Shown: piece by piece, positions 1 to 7,264 of the stretch
How positions within the stretch are numbered: the stretch's first letter is position 1
Layout of the letters: each line of letters opens with the position of its first letter
Source: DASXTS01 sp036505275
GTDB taxonomy: Bacteria; Actinomycetota; Actinomycetes; Mycobacteriales; Pseudonocardiaceae
Direction of reading: 5' to 3'
Assembly (NCBI GenBank): GCA_036505275.1
Contig: DASXTS010000021.1
Span: 1-9,878 of the forward strand
Length of the DNA stretch: 9,878 nt
Program-made: the position numbers and the translations under genes
Notes under the pieces: model-generated
What the model was told of the DNA's origin: nothing
The model's input: only the letters and a program-made list of their open reading frames with translations
Database searches by the model: none

Positions 1-1295
1 ACCGAGCGCCGCAGCACCGGCGAGAACCGCTGCCTTGGGATCACCACGCCGAGCACCAGTGCGGCCGCGGCGAGCAGCGCCAGCCCGGCGAATATCCACA
101 GGTTCAGCTCGACCGCGTCGGCCCGGACCATCCACCCGACGATCAGGCCGGCCGCGGCGACCATGCCGGCGGCCAGCAGGGCGATCGCCTGGGTGCCGTT
201 GGCATAGGTGCGGGCCCGCAGCAGCAGCACCAGCGTCACCACCAGCGCGAGGATGATCGCGGCCGGCCGGCCGGACCAGGCGAGCACCACCGCGCAGGCG
301 GCGGTCACCAGGCCGCAGCCAATGATCATGCCGGTCAGGTGCTCGTGGGCCAGGCCGGCGCGGCGTTCGATGGCGGCGTAGTCGGGCAACCCGGTGTCCT
401 CCTTGAGGTCCTCGGCGCCGCGCGGCACCTGCGGGATGGGCAGCCTGGCGAGCTGGATGGTCAGCCGCGGCAACACCGACAGCACGGCGAGCGTCACCGA
501 CGCGGTGCCGGCTGCGATGCCGGCGGCCGGATGCGCGACCAGGGTGCCGACCAAGGCGGCGCCGGCGCCCAGCGCCGCGGCCGACGCAGCGGCCACGAAC
601 GTGGTGACCCCGGCGCCGAGAACCAGGATCGACGCGGCCGCCACCACCAGCACCAGGGTGCAGGCGAGCAGCAGGTTGGGCCGGTCGAGCTCGCCGCCCG
701 GCACGGTGTACAGCCCCGCGACGAAGGCCATCGGGAGGCCGGCGGCGGCGACCAGCACGCCGGTGCCCTTGTCGCCGAACACCCCGGCGATCACGCCGCC
801 GAGCGCGACGGCGACCACTGCGGCGCCGCCGGCCGTGATCGCCGGGGCCAGCCCCGGCCCGGCCAGGAACAGCGCCACCGCCGCGGTGGCCAGCGCCAGC
901 CCGCCGGCCACCTGGCCGAGCACGCGAGCGGTCCGCGGCGTCCATGGCCGGTAGCTGTCCGGGCTGGATACCGCCACGGCGTCCACCACGTCGTCGAACA
1001 GCGGCGGCGGCGGTGACTCCGACCGCCGGCGCAGCCGCAGCAGGTCGCCGTCCAGGACGCCGGCCGCTGCCAGCGCGCGGCTCGGGTCCAGCGCGGCGCC
1101 GCCGAGGGTGGCCAGGCACCAGCCGCCGTGCCGGCTGCCGCCGTCCGGTGACTGCTCATGGGCCATCTCCAGGAGCATCGGCAGCAGGTCCGCCACCGCC
1201 ACGTCGGACGGCAGGGCCACGTCGATGCGGGTGTGCGGCGCCACCACCGTCACCCTGCTGAACACCGTCGTCGGCACCGGTATCGGCATGCTCAC
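1..1295 (-). CDS. eccD: Type VII secretion integral membrane protein EccD (partial, C-terminus beyond left edge)
   Basis: EccD is the polytopic channel component of the ESX/type VII secretion membrane complex. I translated it directly from the minus strand. The 431 visible residues start with a small beta-grasp, ubiquitin-like (YukD-type) domain at about 14-92, followed by a Pro-rich linker (SPPPP, 94-98). Ten hydrophobic helices follow, at about 125-146, 150-172, 178-198, 207-228, 229-252, 258-276, 321-340, 344-360, 369-390 and 397-420. The charged loop at 277-320, containing RLPIPQVPRGAEDL and then TGLPDYAAIERR, is typical of EccD between helices 6 and 7. The family has eleven helices in roughly 450-510 residues, so only the last helix and tail should be missing. 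I chose GTG at 1295 over the in-frame ATG at 1289 because of the Shine-Dalgarno spacing. It diverges from the PhoX-like and eccC genes. In the ESX-4 locus eccD and eccC are also divergent, and mycP would be expected next on the left. Confidence 0.93.
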   Translation of the reverse strand, partial: MSMPIPVPTTVFSRVTVVAPHTRIDVALPSDVAVADLLPMLLEMAHEQSPDGGSRHGGWCLATLGGAALDPSRALAAAGVLDGDLLRLRRRSESPPPPLFDDVVDAVAVSSPDSYRPWTPRTARVLGQVAGGLALATAAVALFLAGPGLAPAITAGGAAVVAVALGGVIAGVFGDKGTGVLVAAAGLPMAFVAGLYTVPGGELDRPNLLLACTLVLVVAAASILVLGAGVTTFVAAASAAALGAGAALVGTLVAHPAAGIAAGTASVTLAVLSVLPRLTIQLARLPIPQVPRGAEDLKEDTGLPDYAAIERRAGLAHEHLTGMIIGCGLVTAACAVVLAWSGRPAAIILALVVTLVLLLRARTYANGTQAIALLAAGMVAAAGLIVGWMVRADAVELNLWIFAGLALLAAAALVLGVVIPRQRFSPVLRRS

Positions 1296-1303
1296 GCCAG
1301 CTC

Positions 1304-1310
1304 CCTCCTT
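1304..1310 (-). promoter_or_regulatory. Shine-Dalgarno site of eccD
   Basis: Read on the minus strand, AAGGAGG lies 8 nt before GTG at 1295. It would be 14 nt before the in-frame ATG at 1289. This near-perfect anti-16S match at normal spacing is the reason for choosing the GTG start. Confidence 0.8.
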
Positions 1311-1324
1311 GGTGCCGGGAGCAC

Positions 1325-1352
1325 AGTATGGCCGCCGCGGGACCACCGTCAG
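1325..1352 (-). promoter_or_regulatory. Candidate sigma-70-type promoter for eccD
   Basis: On the minus strand, a -35-like CTGACG (1352-1347) and a -10-like CATACT (1330-1325) are separated by 16 bp. Each matches the consensus at four of six positions. Transcription would begin near 1318, giving a leader of about 23 nt that contains the strong Shine-Dalgarno site. The spacing and position fit well, but no start site has been shown. Confidence 0.45.
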
Positions 1353-1437
1353 TGCCCGATGGGGGTAGGTTCGCCGCCTGTGGTCGACCGTGCACCGGGT
1401 GAGCCGTCACCAGCTGCGACCGAGGTGTTTGGCTCAG

Positions 1438-1459
1438 GTTCATCTCGACGTCACCCGCG
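1438..1459 (+). promoter_or_regulatory. PHO-box-like pair of 11-nt direct repeats upstream of the PhoX-like gene
   Basis: Two adjacent 11-nt units, GTTCATCTCGA (1438-1448) and CGTCACCCGCG (1449-1459), resemble the Streptomyces PhoP direct-repeat unit (roughly G-G/T-T-C-A-Y-Y-Y-G-C/G-G). The first unit mismatches at two positions and the second at one. A further CGTCACC motif begins at 1405, exactly three 11-nt periods upstream of 1438. The pair lies 53 nt before the start of a phosphatase-like gene, which is where a phosphate-starvation activator (PhoP or a RegX3-like regulator) would be expected. This is inferred from motif and context only. Confidence 0.42.
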
Positions 1460-1480
1460 AGCCGGCCACGGCGAGATGAA
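1439..1480. repeat. 9-bp inverted repeat upstream of the PhoX-like gene
   Basis: TTCATCTCG (1439-1447) and CGAGATGAA (1472-1480) are perfect inverted copies separated by 24 nt. The left arm overlaps the first PHO-box-like unit. It could be a dyad operator or a leader hairpin, or it could be coincidental. The right arm ends at an in-frame ATG (1480) that I did not use as the gene start. Confidence 0.5.
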
Positions 1481-1512
1481 TGTGCCAGTCAAGGCTGACC
1501 GATTGGAGGATC

Positions 1513-3048
1513 ATGTCCTACCTCAAGCACCGGTGGCTCGTGGTCGTCGGGCTGGCGACCACGGCCGCGGTGGTCGCCGCCGCGCCGGGTGCCGCCGAGC
1601 CCGGGTCCATCTCGACCGGGCCGAGCACGAAGACGCCGCCGTACGTCCTGCCGTCCGCCGAGGGGGTGCACATCACCTCGCTGCTGACCGTCGACGATGC
1701 CGGCAGCGCGTCCAACGGCTATGAGATGGTCGGCATTCCGGACGGCCTCGGGGTGCGCCGGCAGGGCGCCAATCTTGTCGTCCACATGAACCATGAGCTG
1801 CCACCCGACCGGGGCATCGTCCGGGCGCACGGTCAGACCGGTGCGTTCGTGTCGCGGCTGGTGATCGACCCGGAGACCGGCGAGGTCAAGGAGGGCTCGG
1901 ACTTCATCCAGCCGGGCATCCAGTACTGGGACTACCTGACAGGCAGCTACTCGGCCGTGCCCAACGGCGCCGGGACGCAGCACGACGGCGACGCCTTCCC
2001 GGCCTACGACGCGCGCCTCGGCCGGTTCTGCTCCGGCACCCTCTCCGCGCCGGGGCTGTTCTATGACGAGGCCACCGGGACCGGCTTCAAGGACCAGCTG
2101 TACTTCGCCAACGAGGAGGTCGGCGACGAGGGCCGGGTGTTCGCGGTCACCAAGGACGGCGAGGCGTGGCAGCTGCCGCGGCTCGGGCTGTTCTCGTGGG
2201 AGAACACGGTTCCCGCGCCCAACCAGTCGGACACCACGCTCGTAATGGGCGACGAGGACGGCGGCAGCGGGCAGGTGTGGGTCTACGTCGGCACCAAGCA
2301 GCGCAACGGCTCAGCGGTCGACAAGGCCGGCCTCACCAACGGTGACGACCACGTGATCGACCTGGTGAACGAGGCGGTGTCCACCGATGCGCAGTTCCGT
2401 GCCGCCTACGGCAAGGGCGTGCCGGCCGCGTTCGATCTGGCCGAGAACGACTGGGACCAGTCGGGCCGCGACCAGAACATCGACGCCGCGGCGGACGGAC
2501 TGAGCCTCAACCGCATCGAGGACGGCCACTGGGACCCGAACCACCCCAACGACTTCTACTTCGTAACCACCGCGGGCGGCGCCGGCCCGGGTAGCGGTGG
2601 CGGCGGCGGGCTGTGGAAGGCCAGCTTCACCGACATCGAGCAGCCCGGGCTGGGCGGCACGCTGACCCTGGTGCTGGACGGCTCCGAGGGCCTGTACAGC
2701 CCGGACAACATCACCATCGACACCCACGGCAACCTGCTCATCCAGGAGGACCCGGGCAACAATCCGCACGTGTCGAGGATCATGGCGTACCGGATCTCCG
2801 ACAACGCGCTGGCGACGGTGGCCACCTTCGACCCGGCGCAGTTCGCAGCCGGTGCACCCGGGTTCATCACCCAGGACGAGGAGTCCAGCGGCATCATCGA
2901 CGTCGAGGCCCAGACCGGTGTCGCCGGCTCGTTCCTGTTCGACGCCCAGGTGCACGCCGCACCGGCGAACAACGTGACCGAATACGTCGAGCGCGGCCAG
3001 TTGCTGCGCCTTGTGGTCGACGATTGGGAGGCGGTGTACGGCGGCTGA
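1513..3048 (+). CDS. Secreted DUF839 / PhoX-like phosphatase-family protein
   Basis: This 511-residue protein is probably a secreted beta-propeller phosphohydrolase of the DUF839/PhoX type. PhoX enzymes are metal-dependent alkaline phosphatases that release phosphate from organic esters. The N-terminus is a Sec-type signal: MSYLKHR, a hydrophobic stretch at about 8-23, then small residues around APGAAE. No twin-arginine motif is present, although classical PhoX is Tat-exported. Family-like motifs include NHE (93-95), RFCSGTL with the single cysteine C173, a downstream NEEVGDEGR segment, DPNHPNDFYF (341-350) and SPDNITIDTHGNL (396-408) followed by EDPG (412-415). Its length is shorter than proteobacterial PhoX, about 650-700 residues. 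An in-frame ATG at 1480 would add 11 residues before the signal. I chose 1513 because the signal peptide then starts cleanly and GGAGGA (1505-1510) precedes it, although the spacing is short. The gene lies between divergent eccD and eccC and is closed by its own hairpin. Catalytic activity is inferred; it could be a non-enzymatic propeller relative. Confidence 0.8.
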   Translation: MSYLKHRWLVVVGLATTAAVVAAAPGAAEPGSISTGPSTKTPPYVLPSAEGVHITSLLTVDDAGSASNGYEMVGIPDGLGVRRQGANLVVHMNHELPPDRGIVRAHGQTGAFVSRLVIDPETGEVKEGSDFIQPGIQYWDYLTGSYSAVPNGAGTQHDGDAFPAYDARLGRFCSGTLSAPGLFYDEATGTGFKDQLYFANEEVGDEGRVFAVTKDGEAWQLPRLGLFSWENTVPAPNQSDTTLVMGDEDGGSGQVWVYVGTKQRNGSAVDKAGLTNGDDHVIDLVNEAVSTDAQFRAAYGKGVPAAFDLAENDWDQSGRDQNIDAAADGLSLNRIEDGHWDPNHPNDFYFVTTAGGAGPGSGGGGGLWKASFTDIEQPGLGGTLTLVLDGSEGLYSPDNITIDTHGNLLIQEDPGNNPHVSRIMAYRISDNALATVATFDPAQFAAGAPGFITQDEESSGIIDVEAQTGVAGSFLFDAQVHAAPANNVTEYVERGQLLRLVVDDWEAVYGG

Positions 3049-3066
3049 CCCTAGCCGAGGCACGGT

Positions 3067-3102
3067 GCCGGCGGTGGTTCTCCGGTCGGGACCACCGCCG
3101 GC
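3067..3102 (+). terminator. Strong GC-rich hairpin, probable intrinsic terminator after the PhoX-like gene
   Basis: The 12-bp arms GCCGGCGGTGGT (3067-3078) and ACCACCGCCGGC (3091-3102) are perfectly complementary around a 12-nt loop. The stem starts 19 nt after the stop codon. No T-tract follows, which is common for actinobacterial hairpin terminators. It would separate the PhoX-like transcript from eccC. Confidence 0.65.
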
Positions 3103-3127
3103 CCATCGCGCCGTCGGGGGGCGGTCC

Positions 3128-3133
3128 TAGGAT
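3128..3133 (+). promoter_or_regulatory. Possible -10 element for eccC
   Basis: TAGGAT fits the actinobacterial -10 pattern (TAGRRT) and lies 41 nt before the eccC ATG, after the terminator hairpin. I see no recognisable -35 at the normal distance (3105-3110 reads ATCGCG), so this is weak. Some promoter is likely here because the hairpin should block read-through. Confidence 0.3.
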
Positions 3134-3174
3134 GGCCGCACCGGGACAGCACCAGGGGAGGGCTGCCTAGGGGC

Positions 3175-6100
3175 ATGAGCACGGTTCAGTTCAAGCGATC
3201 GGCGCGCCTGGCCGCCCCCCGGATGCCCGGCGGCGAAGTGCACCTCGAGCCGCCGCCCGAGGTGCCGCGGGTGATCCCCGGCAACATCATGATGAAGATG
3301 ATGCCGGCGGTCATGGTGGTGTCCATGATCGGCATGACAGTGCTGCTGTTCACCTCGGGTGGCAGCGCCGCCCGCAATCCGGTCACCCTGCTCTTCCCGG
3401 CCATGATGATGTTCTCGATGGTCGGCATGTTCGTCGGCGGCGGGCGCACCAGCGGGCAGCGCAAGGCCGAGATGAACGAGGACCGCAAGGACTACCTGCG
3501 CTATCTCGGTCAGATGCGCGAGCGGGCCCGCGAGGCCGCCGACGAGCAGCGGGCCGCGCTGGAGTGGAACCACCCCGATCCGGCCGCGCTGTGGTCGCTG
3601 GCCACCACCCGCCGGATGTGGGAGCGTCGCACCGCAGACGCCGACTTCTGCCACCTCCGGGTCGGCCGCGGTTCGCAGCGCCTGGCGACCCGGCTGGTGC
3701 CGCCACAGACCGGCCCGGTCGACGAGCTCGAACCGATCACAACGCTGGCCTTGCGCCGGTTCGTGCGGGCCCACTCGATCGTGCCCGAGCTGCCCATCTC
3801 GATAACGCTGCGCGGCTTCGCCGCGGTCGGCATCACCGGCGAGCCGGCCGAGGTGCGGGGGCTGGCCAGGGCCCTGATCGGTCAGCTGGTCACCTTCCAC
3901 ACCCCGGACGACGTGCTGCTCGCCGTCGTGACCGGCGGCCAGGCCAAGGCGGAGTGGGAGTGGGCCAAGTGGCTGCCGCACGTCCAGCACCCCGGGCTGA
4001 CCGACGGCATCGGGCAGCTGCGCATGATGGCCGGTTCGCTGGGCCAGGTCGAGGAGTGGCTGGACGACGAGCTGCGCGACCGGCAGCGGTTCACCCGCAA
4101 CGCGCCGCCGCTGCCGGATCAGCCGCACCTCGTGATCCTGGTGGACGGCGGGCAGGTGACGCTGGAGGAGCGCATCGTCGTCGAGGATGGCCTGGTCGGG
4201 GTCACGGTGATCGACCTGTCCGGGTCGCTCGGCAACCTCGCCGCCCGCCGCGGGCTGCGGCTGGTTGTCGACGGCGGCACCGTTGCCGCGAGGTCCGGCG
4301 CCGCCGGCAGCACCGTCGAAGTGTTCGGCTCGCCGGACACCATGTCCGTGGCCGAGTGCGAGGCGCTGGCCAGACGGCTCTCGCCGTACCGCGTCGGCGC
4401 GCAGGACGCGCCGGGTGAGGAGGAGCCGCTGCTGGCCGGTGCCGGGCTGATCGAGCTGCTCGGGGTGCCCGACGCGCTGACGTTCGACGTGCAGCAGGCG
4501 TGGCGGCCGCGGACGCTGCGGGACAGGCTGCGGGTGCCGTTCGGCGTGGGGGAGTTCGGCCAGCCGGTCGAGTTGGACATCAAGGAGGCGGCGCAGGAGG
4601 GCATGGGCCCGCACGGGCTGTGCATCGGCGCCACCGGCTCCGGTAAGTCCGAGTTCCTCCGCACGCTCGTGCTCGCCATGATCACCACGCACTCCTCGGC
4701 GGCGCTCAACCTGATCCTGGTCGACTTCAAGGGCGGCGCGACGTTCCTCGGCCTCCAGGACGTGCCGCATGTCGCCGCGGTGATCACCAACCTGGCCGAC
4801 GACCTCAGCCTGGTCGACCGGATGAAGGACGCCCTGGCCGGCGAGCTGAACCGCCGCCAGGAGCTGCTGCGCAGCGCCGGCAACTATCAGAGCGTCGGGG
4901 ACTACGAGAGGGCCAGGGAAAACGGCGCCGACCTCGACCCGCTGCCGGCGCTGTTCATCGTCGTCGACGAGTTCTCCGAACTGCTCAGCCAGAAGCCGGA
5001 CCTGGCCGACCTGTTCGTCGCCATCGGCCGCCTCGGCCGCTCGCTGCAGATGCACCTGCTGCTCGCCTCGCAGCGGCTCGAGGAGGGCAGGCTGCGCGGC
5101 CTCGACTCGCACCTGTCCTACCGGATCGGGCTCAAGACGTTCTCCGCGGCCGAGTCGCGCGCCGTGCTCGGCGTGCCGGACGCCTACGAGCTACCATCCG
5201 TCCCCGGCTCCGGATACCTGAAGTTCGACACCACGACCATGATCCGGTTCAAGGCCGCGTACGTGTCCGGCCCGTACCGGCGGGCCGGCGCCGCGGCGGT
5301 TGGCGCGTCGGCCCCGGTGACCTCCGACCGCCGGCCGCGGCTGTTCGTGCCGGACGTCGTGGCGAGGCCTGCGCAGCCGCAGCTTCAGCCGCCGGTCGGG
5401 GACCCCGGCGCGCCGCGTCCTGACCCCAGCACGCCCAGCCTGCTCGACGTGCTGGTCGGCCGGCTCAGGGGTGCCGGCCCTCCCGCGCACGAGGTGTGGC
5501 TGCCGCCGCTGGCCGAGCCGCCGTCGTTGGACCAGTTGCTGCCGCCGCTGTCGCCGACCGAGGACCGGGGGCTGTCGCCGATCGGGTTCTTCGGCAACGG
5601 GCGGCTGCGGGTGCCGGTCGGCATCGTGGACAAGCCGTACGAGCAGCGCCGCGACCTGCTCTGGGCCGACCTGTCCGGCGCCCTCGGGCACGCCGTGGTG
5701 TCCGGCGGCCCGCAGGCGGGCAAGTCCATGCTGCTGCGCACGCTGATCACCTCGCTGGCGCTCACGCACACCGCAGACGAGGTGCAGTTCTACTGCCTCG
5801 ACTTCGGCGGCGGCACGCTCGCCTCGCTGGCCGGGCTACCGCACGTCGGCGGGGTGGCCAGCCGGCTCGAGCCGGACGTGGTCCGACGGATGATCGCCGA
5901 GATGAACACGATGCTGCACGACCGCGAGCAGCGGTTCCGCGAGCTCGGCATCGATTCGATGGCCGAGTTCCGCAACCGCAAGCGGCGCGGCGAGATCGGT
6001 GACGACCGGTTCGGCGATGTGTTCCTCGTCATCGACGGCTGGCTGACCTTCCGCACCGACTTCGACGCGCTGGAGATGAACGTCGTCAACCTGGCCGCGC

Positions 6101-7167
6101 AGGGGCTCTCCTACGGCGTGCACGTGGTGGTCTCGGCCAATCGCTGGGCCGAGATCCGGCCGGCGCTGAAGGATCTGCTCGGCACCCGGTTCGAGCTGCG
6201 CCTCGGCGACCCGTCGGAGTCCGACGTGGACCGCCGGGTGGCGGTGACCGTGCCGCAGGGCCGGCCCGGCCGCGGTCTCGGCCGCGACCGGCTCCACTTC
6301 CTCGTGGCGCTGCCCCGCGTGGACGCGGTGGCAAGCGCCGAGGACGTCGGTGTGGGCATCGCCGATGCGGTGACCAGGGTGCGCGGCGCGTGGCGCGGCC
6401 GCACCGCGCCTCAGGTGCGGATGTTGCCCCGGCTGCTGCCGTACGACACGCTGCCAGCCGCCCAGAACGGCCAACGGCTGGTCCCCATCGGCGTCAACGA
6501 GGACGCACTGGCTCCGGTGTACCTGGACTTCGAGGCGGAGCCACATTTCATGTGCTTCGCCGACGGCGAGTCCGGCAAGACAAACCTGCTGCGGACCATC
6601 GTGCGCGGCATTGTTGAGCGGTACACGCCGCGGCAGGCCCGTATCGTGCTTGTCGACTACCGGCGCACCATGCTCGGCTTCGTCACTTCCGAGTACCTGA
6701 TCGGTTACGCGGTGTCCGGGGCGGCCCTGACCAAGATGGTCGACGACATCAAGGGCTCGCTGACCCGGCGGTTGCCCGGCCCGGACGTCACCCAGGAGCA
6801 GCTGCGCAACCGCTCCTGGTGGACCGGACCGGACGTGTACCTCGTGGTCGACGACTACGACCTGGTGGCCGCCCCGAGCGGCAATCCCCTCGCGCCGCTG
6901 CTGGACTTCCTCGCCCAGGCCAAGGACGTGGGCCTGCACGTCATCGTGGCTCGCCGTACCGGCGGGGCCGGCCGCGCACTCTTCGAGCCGGTGATCGCAC
7001 GGCTGCGCGAGCTGTCCAGCCCCGGCATCGTGATGAGCGGCAACAAGGACGACGGCATCCTGCTCGGCACCGTCAAACTCCAACAACTGCCGCCCGGCCG
7101 GGGAACCCTGGTGTCCAGGCGCGGCGGCCAGCAGCTGATGCAGGTCGCATGGCTACCGCCCGAGTGA
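3175..7167 (+). CDS. eccC: Type VII secretion motor ATPase EccC (fused EccCa-EccCb, three FtsK/SpoIIIE domains)
   Basis: EccC is the hexameric motor of the ESX membrane complex. It binds substrate export signals and powers secretion at the inner membrane. The 1330 residues start with a typical EccC leader (MSTVQFKRSAR, then PRMPGGEVHLEPPPEVPRV) and two membrane helices at about 43-62 and 69-89. A membrane-proximal DUF region follows, then three ATPase domains. ATPase 1 has Walker A GATGSGKS (485-492) and Walker B LFIVVDEF (593-600; D598, E599). ATPase 2 has GGPQAGKS (844-851) and VFLVIDGW (949-956), lacking the glutamate after D954. ATPase 3 has DGESGKTN (1130-1137) and VYLVVDDY (1221-1228). 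A Pro-rich linker (about 730-800) joins ATPases 1 and 2. The length fits the single-chain form rather than the split EccCa/EccCb pair of ESX-1. The ATG at 3175 gives the conserved N-terminus, and GGAGGG (3157-3162) is 12 nt upstream. The next gene follows after 97 nt and is probably co-transcribed. Confidence 0.96.
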   Translation: MSTVQFKRSARLAAPRMPGGEVHLEPPPEVPRVIPGNIMMKMMPAVMVVSMIGMTVLLFTSGGSAARNPVTLLFPAMMMFSMVGMFVGGGRTSGQRKAEMNEDRKDYLRYLGQMRERAREAADEQRAALEWNHPDPAALWSLATTRRMWERRTADADFCHLRVGRGSQRLATRLVPPQTGPVDELEPITTLALRRFVRAHSIVPELPISITLRGFAAVGITGEPAEVRGLARALIGQLVTFHTPDDVLLAVVTGGQAKAEWEWAKWLPHVQHPGLTDGIGQLRMMAGSLGQVEEWLDDELRDRQRFTRNAPPLPDQPHLVILVDGGQVTLEERIVVEDGLVGVTVIDLSGSLGNLAARRGLRLVVDGGTVAARSGAAGSTVEVFGSPDTMSVAECEALARRLSPYRVGAQDAPGEEEPLLAGAGLIELLGVPDALTFDVQQAWRPRTLRDRLRVPFGVGEFGQPVELDIKEAAQEGMGPHGLCIGATGSGKSEFLRTLVLAMITTHSSAALNLILVDFKGGATFLGLQDVPHVAAVITNLADDLSLVDRMKDALAGELNRRQELLRSAGNYQSVGDYERARENGADLDPLPALFIVVDEFSELLSQKPDLADLFVAIGRLGRSLQMHLLLASQRLEEGRLRGLDSHLSYRIGLKTFSAAESRAVLGVPDAYELPSVPGSGYLKFDTTTMIRFKAAYVSGPYRRAGAAAVGASAPVTSDRRPRLFVPDVVARPAQPQLQPPVGDPGAPRPDPSTPSLLDVLVGRLRGAGPPAHEVWLPPLAEPPSLDQLLPPLSPTEDRGLSPIGFFGNGRLRVPVGIVDKPYEQRRDLLWADLSGALGHAVVSGGPQAGKSMLLRTLITSLALTHTADEVQFYCLDFGGGTLASLAGLPHVGGVASRLEPDVVRRMIAEMNTMLHDREQRFRELGIDSMAEFRNRKRRGEIGDDRFGDVFLVIDGWLTFRTDFDALEMNVVNLAAQGLSYGVHVVVSANRWAEIRPALKDLLGTRFELRLGDPSESDVDRRVAVTVPQGRPGRGLGRDRLHFLVALPRVDAVASAEDVGVGIADAVTRVRGAWRGRTAPQVRMLPRLLPYDTLPAAQNGQRLVPIGVNEDALAPVYLDFEAEPHFMCFADGESGKTNLLRTIVRGIVERYTPRQARIVLVDYRRTMLGFVTSEYLIGYAVSGAALTKMVDDIKGSLTRRLPGPDVTQEQLRNRSWWTGPDVYLVVDDYDLVAAPSGNPLAPLLDFLAQAKDVGLHVIVARRTGGAGRALFEPVIARLRELSSPGIVMSGNKDDGILLGTVKLQQLPPGRGTLVSRRGGQQLMQVAWLPPE

Positions 7168-7264
7168 GGTGTTCCCCGGTGGCCTCCAAGTACCACCATT
7201 GCGGCGTTGTTGGCCCTTTAACCACAGCCATTGGGCGGCCCGGTGCGGCGCGCGGGGGCCGCTG

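Noticed and set aside
339..1016. 225-codon open frame on the plus strand in the first kilobase
   Set aside because: It is the antisense of eccD, whose minus-strand translation shows a ubiquitin-like domain and ten membrane helices.
3088..3115. ECF-sigma-like promoter (GGGACC ... CGTC) before eccC
   Set aside because: The spacing is 18 nt, longer than usual for ECF promoters. The -35 lies inside the terminator hairpin, and both motifs are common in GC-rich DNA.
3127..5112. 661-codon open frame on the minus strand opposite eccC
   Set aside because: It lies entirely opposite the conserved EccC frame, has low-complexity Arg/Gln/His/Val composition and no recognisable motif. It is typical of an antisense shadow in very GC-rich DNA.
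7169..7264. 32-residue N-terminal extension of the Hsp70-like protein from GTG 7169
   Set aside because: The extension has no similarity to Hsp70 N-termini and no clear Shine-Dalgarno site. ATG 7265 places the phosphate-1 motif at the usual distance. The 97-nt gap shows no clear promoter.
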